From assembly GCF_024160105.1 (NCBI RefSeq), contig NZ_JAMFTQ010000004.1:102295-166294 (forward strand): a DNA stretch of 64,000 nt, given 5' to 3'. The first letter of the stretch is position 1. Every line of letters starts with the position of its first letter. A program made the position numbers and the translations under genes. Below the pieces are notes generated by a model. The model searched no databases and was not told the origin of the DNA. It saw only the letters and a list, made by a program, of their open reading frames with translations. This DNA comes from Corynebacterium stercoris. Lineage in GTDB: Bacteria; Actinomycetota; Actinomycetes; Mycobacteriales; Mycobacteriaceae. Positions 61,043 through 64,000 of the stretch are shown piece by piece.

Positions 61043-64000
61043 ATGTCTCAGGCACAACCTGCACGCCGTAATTCCGCTCGTCGCCGTGGCACATCCGTGG
61101 CGGCGGCTGCAATGTCTGTAGCTCTTGTGTTGCCGTTTGGGCAGCCGATTGCGCAAGCGGCCCCAACTGAAACCCTGGCCGCGCAGGGCAACAACCGCGC
61201 GCTCCCATACAACCTCGACCCAAACTGTCAAGCCCCCAGCGCAGGTACTGGCTACTCCTACGGCCCGAATGCTGACCTGGCTAACGCTGTGAAGGCGGAC
61301 GCGATTGCGAACGGGTACGTCCGCAACGGTGTTGACACGACGAATGCCAAGAACACCATTTCTGGCCACGTGTTCATCGGTGGCTACGGCACCATTACGA
61401 ACAACCAGTCCGCGAGCAAGCTTGCCGTTCCGGAAGGTACGAAGGTGTACATGCAGTGGCGTTCCGCCACCGGTGTGCTTTCCCCGATTTACGTCACTGA
61501 AACCCACACCATCCCGGGCGATGCGTTCGGTGCCGGCTACTCCGGGTCTTACGCTTTCGACCTGCGCGAGGGCTTCTACGACAACCAAGGTAACCACCAC
61601 GTTTTCGGCGCCTACAACGACCAGTTCTACCGTGTGTGGGTTGAGCCGACGGTGAATGAGCGCTCGGGCAATATCATGTACCCCGTCCGTGCCGGTGATG
61701 GCATTCGCCCTTACTTCCGCACCGCATTCGGTGGTACTCGCAACACGGGTCAGTTCCAGCTCATCGGTGTCAACCAGCAAAGGGTCGATCGCTGGGTTGC
61801 GGAGCTGCCGATTGATTTGGCGACGAACCGCAATTACATGAAGTCCGCCAACGTCGTCGAGATGAACTTCGTTGGTGAAGGCCCGGGGGCGAACACCGGC
61901 AAGAACCGCGTCGCGGGTCGCGTGTGGATGGAAGGCGGCCAAGGTGCCGATGCGTCCAACGGTATGACCGGCCCGTCCTACCAGCCGAGTAAGTTCGGCC
62001 AGGACGCTCCGGCGGCAGGCTACAAGGTCTACCTGACCACGCTGACCCAAGAGGGTGTCAAGGGGCTCGCGGACATCTCCAGGGTTGATGTCGAGCTGCG
62101 TTCTGCAGAGACGAAGAAGCGTCTCCTTGCTCACCCCGAGTGGCTGGAGAAAACCTACGTTGGCACCACCGATAAGGATGGCCTGTATTCCATCGACGGC
62201 ATCGAGTCTGCCGGCCGCAGCTTTGCCGACGTCACACGCGACGTGTACATGTGGGTCGAGGATCCCAACGGCGTGATCATGCAGGCGGCTTCCGGGTTTG
62301 TGCACGCGGAGTTTGGCAACGCTGTCGGTGCGAATAACTGGAGCCCGACCGTGGTGCCGTCCCGTTTGGTCGGCGCAGTTATCAACGAGAACTTTGCGAT
62401 TCAGTCGACTCCGTATGAGTCCAACATCCAGCTGTTTGTTCGCGGCTTTGACGAGCTCGACTTCCCGGCGGAACCTGGCAACACGGCCGAACTGATCATT
62501 GACGGCACTGTGCCGCTTCAGGAAACCCGCATTGTGTGGACCAAGACGGATAAGCAGGGCAACACAATTGTTGTCGATCCCTCCGGTGCGCCGGTTAAAA
62601 GCGGCGGGAAAAACGTCACCGTTCCGACCGATGCCCCGGGCACCCCGGTGCTGAAGTGCGGTGATGAGGCGAAGGCGAATCTGACGGTTCCGGCGGGTGC
62701 CGAAGACGGTGACCTGTACACTGCGTACCTCATCGTCGGCAGCGACGTTCGTGCGTCCGATTCCTTCATCGTTTCGTCCGGTAATGCCTCCAAGTTCAAG
62801 CCGGAATACGAGGGTGTCGTTTCGGCAGAGGCGACGGAGTCTGCAGCGCCGGTCTTCTACACCGAGAAGAACGGTGTTAAGGGCGAGCGTGTGAACAACT
62901 CTGAGGTGCCGGTGAAGGAGTACACCCTGGCACCGAGCGCGCCTGAAGGTGCCAGCGTTGATCCCAAGACGGGCGTAGTCACGCTGCCGAACAGCGCTCG
63001 TGGCGGTGACAAGAACGTCGTTGTTCCGGTACTGGTGGTGTACGAAGGCAACACCCGTGACCTTGCGCTGGTCGAGTTCGCACCGGTGCCTAACGAATCG
63101 GACCGATTCGAGCCCGTGTACGACCAGGTTCAGGTTGATTCCAAGACTTCCTTCGAGGTTCCTGCACCGAAGTGGCAGGACACTAAGCAGCAGCCAACCG
63201 AGAACCCTGGAGCGAAGTTCTCCATCGACTCGAAGACGCTGCCGACCTATGAGGGCGGCGGCAGGGAGAAGCCTGCATTCAGCGACGTGAAGGTCGATCC
63301 GGAGACCGGCAAGATCACCATCAAGTCCGCTGAGCACTGGGGTGACTACCAGATCCCGGTCACGGTGACGTACCCGGATAAGTCTTCCGAGGTCATTTAC
63401 GTTCCGGTGCACGTGAACTCTCAGGCTGATGCGTTTACTCCTGTCGCGGAGAACCCTGTGCTGGAGAAAAACGCAGCGGTTCCGGACGCCTCCGGTGTGA
63501 TCACGAACAAGACCGATCTGCCCGACGGTACCGAGTACAACTGGGTCACTCCTCCCTCTACCGAGGCACCAGGGACGTTCGAAAACGCTATTCGGGTGAC
63601 CTACCCCGATGGCTCTACCGAGGATGTGCCTGTCACCATCAAGGTGACGGGCATGGCAGACCAGCACGAGCCAGTGGGTAAGGACATCACCGTCAATCAG
63701 AATGGTGAAGTGCCGAACCCTGAGACGGCCATTGAGAACCCCGGCGATTTGCCCGAGGGCACGAAGTTCCACTGGCTGGAAAAGCCGAAGGTTGAAACGG
63801 TCGGCGAGTATCCCGTGACCGTTATCGTGGATTACCCTGACGGGACGCACGACGAGGTTACGGTCACGCTGCAGGTGACGCCGGCCTCGCCGGTGGTGAA
63901 GCCGGGTACTGAGGTTGAGCAGGTGCCGGCTGGTGGTGAGCCGAAGAAGCTGGACGATACGGTCATGAACCCGACTGAGGGTATGACTGGTGTGGTCCGG
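61043..64000 (+). CDS. Large Rib/YPDG-repeat surface protein, N-terminal 986 codons (3' end outside window)
   Basis: From ATG 61043 (AGGAAGG upstream) the frame stays open to the last base. A signal peptide is clear (RRGTSVAAAAMSVALVLPFG, cleavage near AQAAP, residue about 40). Residues 45-500 form a unique N-terminal region with GHVFIGGYGTITNN and GRVWMEGGQGADA, similar to domains preceding repeats in corynebacterial Rib-type adhesins. From about residue 560 on, Ig-like modules appear, then YPDG repeats: VTYPDKSSEVIYVPVHV, VTYPDGSTEDVPVTIKV, VDYPDGTHDEVTVTLQV. These match Rib/alpha-like repeats that vary in number between strains. The anchor (LPxTG or other) lies outside the window. A host-contact or aggregation role is inferred. 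Confidence 0.85.
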   Translation, partial: MSQAQPARRNSARRRGTSVAAAAMSVALVLPFGQPIAQAAPTETLAAQGNNRALPYNLDPNCQAPSAGTGYSYGPNADLANAVKADAIANGYVRNGVDTTNAKNTISGHVFIGGYGTITNNQSASKLAVPEGTKVYMQWRSATGVLSPIYVTETHTIPGDAFGAGYSGSYAFDLREGFYDNQGNHHVFGAYNDQFYRVWVEPTVNERSGNIMYPVRAGDGIRPYFRTAFGGTRNTGQFQLIGVNQQRVDRWVAELPIDLATNRNYMKSANVVEMNFVGEGPGANTGKNRVAGRVWMEGGQGADASNGMTGPSYQPSKFGQDAPAAGYKVYLTTLTQEGVKGLADISRVDVELRSAETKKRLLAHPEWLEKTYVGTTDKDGLYSIDGIESAGRSFADVTRDVYMWVEDPNGVIMQAASGFVHAEFGNAVGANNWSPTVVPSRLVGAVINENFAIQSTPYESNIQLFVRGFDELDFPAEPGNTAELIIDGTVPLQETRIVWTKTDKQGNTIVVDPSGAPVKSGGKNVTVPTDAPGTPVLKCGDEAKANLTVPAGAEDGDLYTAYLIVGSDVRASDSFIVSSGNASKFKPEYEGVVSAEATESAAPVFYTEKNGVKGERVNNSEVPVKEYTLAPSAPEGASVDPKTGVVTLPNSARGGDKNVVVPVLVVYEGNTRDLALVEFAPVPNESDRFEPVYDQVQVDSKTSFEVPAPKWQDTKQQPTENPGAKFSIDSKTLPTYEGGGREKPAFSDVKVDPETGKITIKSAEHWGDYQIPVTVTYPDKSSEVIYVPVHVNSQADAFTPVAENPVLEKNAAVPDASGVITNKTDLPDGTEYNWVTPPSTEAPGTFENAIRVTYPDGSTEDVPVTIKVTGMADQHEPVGKDITVNQNGEVPNPETAIENPGDLPEGTKFHWLEKPKVETVGEYPVTVIVDYPDGTHDEVTVTLQVTPASPVVKPGTEVEQVPAGGEPKKLDDTVMNPTEGMTGVVR

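Noticed and set aside
60944..63850. A 968-codon open frame on the minus strand near the window end
   Set aside because: The plus strand encodes a clear signal peptide and YPDG repeats from 61043 to the window end; the minus frame is a shadow without known motifs.

Overview
The window is high-GC DNA from a Corynebacterium chromosome. Core gene order (dcd-ugd, alaT, fpr2/cysIXHDNYZ, dnaK-grpE-dnaJ-hspR, pqo, clpB, pyrE-trmH-fba, purA) follows the arrangement I remember from C. glutamicum and relatives. The regulatory DNA is also corynebacterial: McbR-type TAGAC-N6-GTCTA operators, HAIR boxes for HspR, sigma-H type GGAAC...GTT promoters, a GlxR/CRP-type palindrome, and many leaderless starts in which a -10 hexamer lies exactly 7 nt before the start codon. 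The species is not identifiable by eye.

Layout. 1-4200: the end of a VanW gene; an AbiEi antitoxin beside a toxin remnant; a secreted lipase; an unknown gene behind an McbR operator and a SAM riboswitch; tRNA-Gly(CCC); dcd. 4200-15110: a Cys/His-rich metallothionein-like protein; ugd; then a cell-surface island with a giant CshA-repeat fibril protein facing a collagen-like protein, ending in a 26-bp perfect inverted repeat. 15110-21000: alaT, a DUF1707 membrane protein, and a heterodimeric ABC exporter. 21000-29300: assimilatory sulfate reduction, with fpr2 divergent from cysI-X-H-D-N-cbiX-Z and McbR operators at both promoters. 29300-33210: GPP34, DJ-1/PfpI, HNH endonuclease and AI-2E family transporter genes.

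33300-37700: the dnaK-grpE-dnaJ-hspR chaperone operon with sigma-H promoter and HAIR box. 37750-46050: a stress-type membrane protein, pyruvate:quinone oxidoreductase behind an ESX-like helical protein and a DUF1023 hydrolase, a nitrilase-family amidase, a globin-reductase protein that seems to have lost its cofactor residues, a GltS-type transporter and a regulator. 46300-60750: clpB (sigma-H plus HAIR), DUF4265, a rhodanese lacking its catalytic Cys, a membrane-anchored unknown, pyrE, trmH-like, a GH76 mannanase-like gene, fba, a FUSC-type membrane protein, a PRC-barrel/DUF2382 stress protein, an unknown gene and purA. 61043 to the end: the first 986 codons of another large surface protein with Rib/YPDG-type repeats.

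Themes. Sulfur supply is linked across the window: fpr2 and cysI share McbR-type control with the unknown gene at 2671, which also has a SAM riboswitch, suggesting a methionine/SAM role for it. Heat-shock loci dnaK and clpB share the same two-part control. The strongest unexplained signal is a dispersed 11-mer, CGTCGNNAAGC, hand-counted about 59 times on both strands where about one is expected, often just after stop codons or terminators. Two further intergenic repeat families (four palindromic copies around a CGCGGATCTATGTGTG core, and a family around AATGCATTCTGTGGCAG) are also present. All family assignments are from reading motifs; no database search was run.
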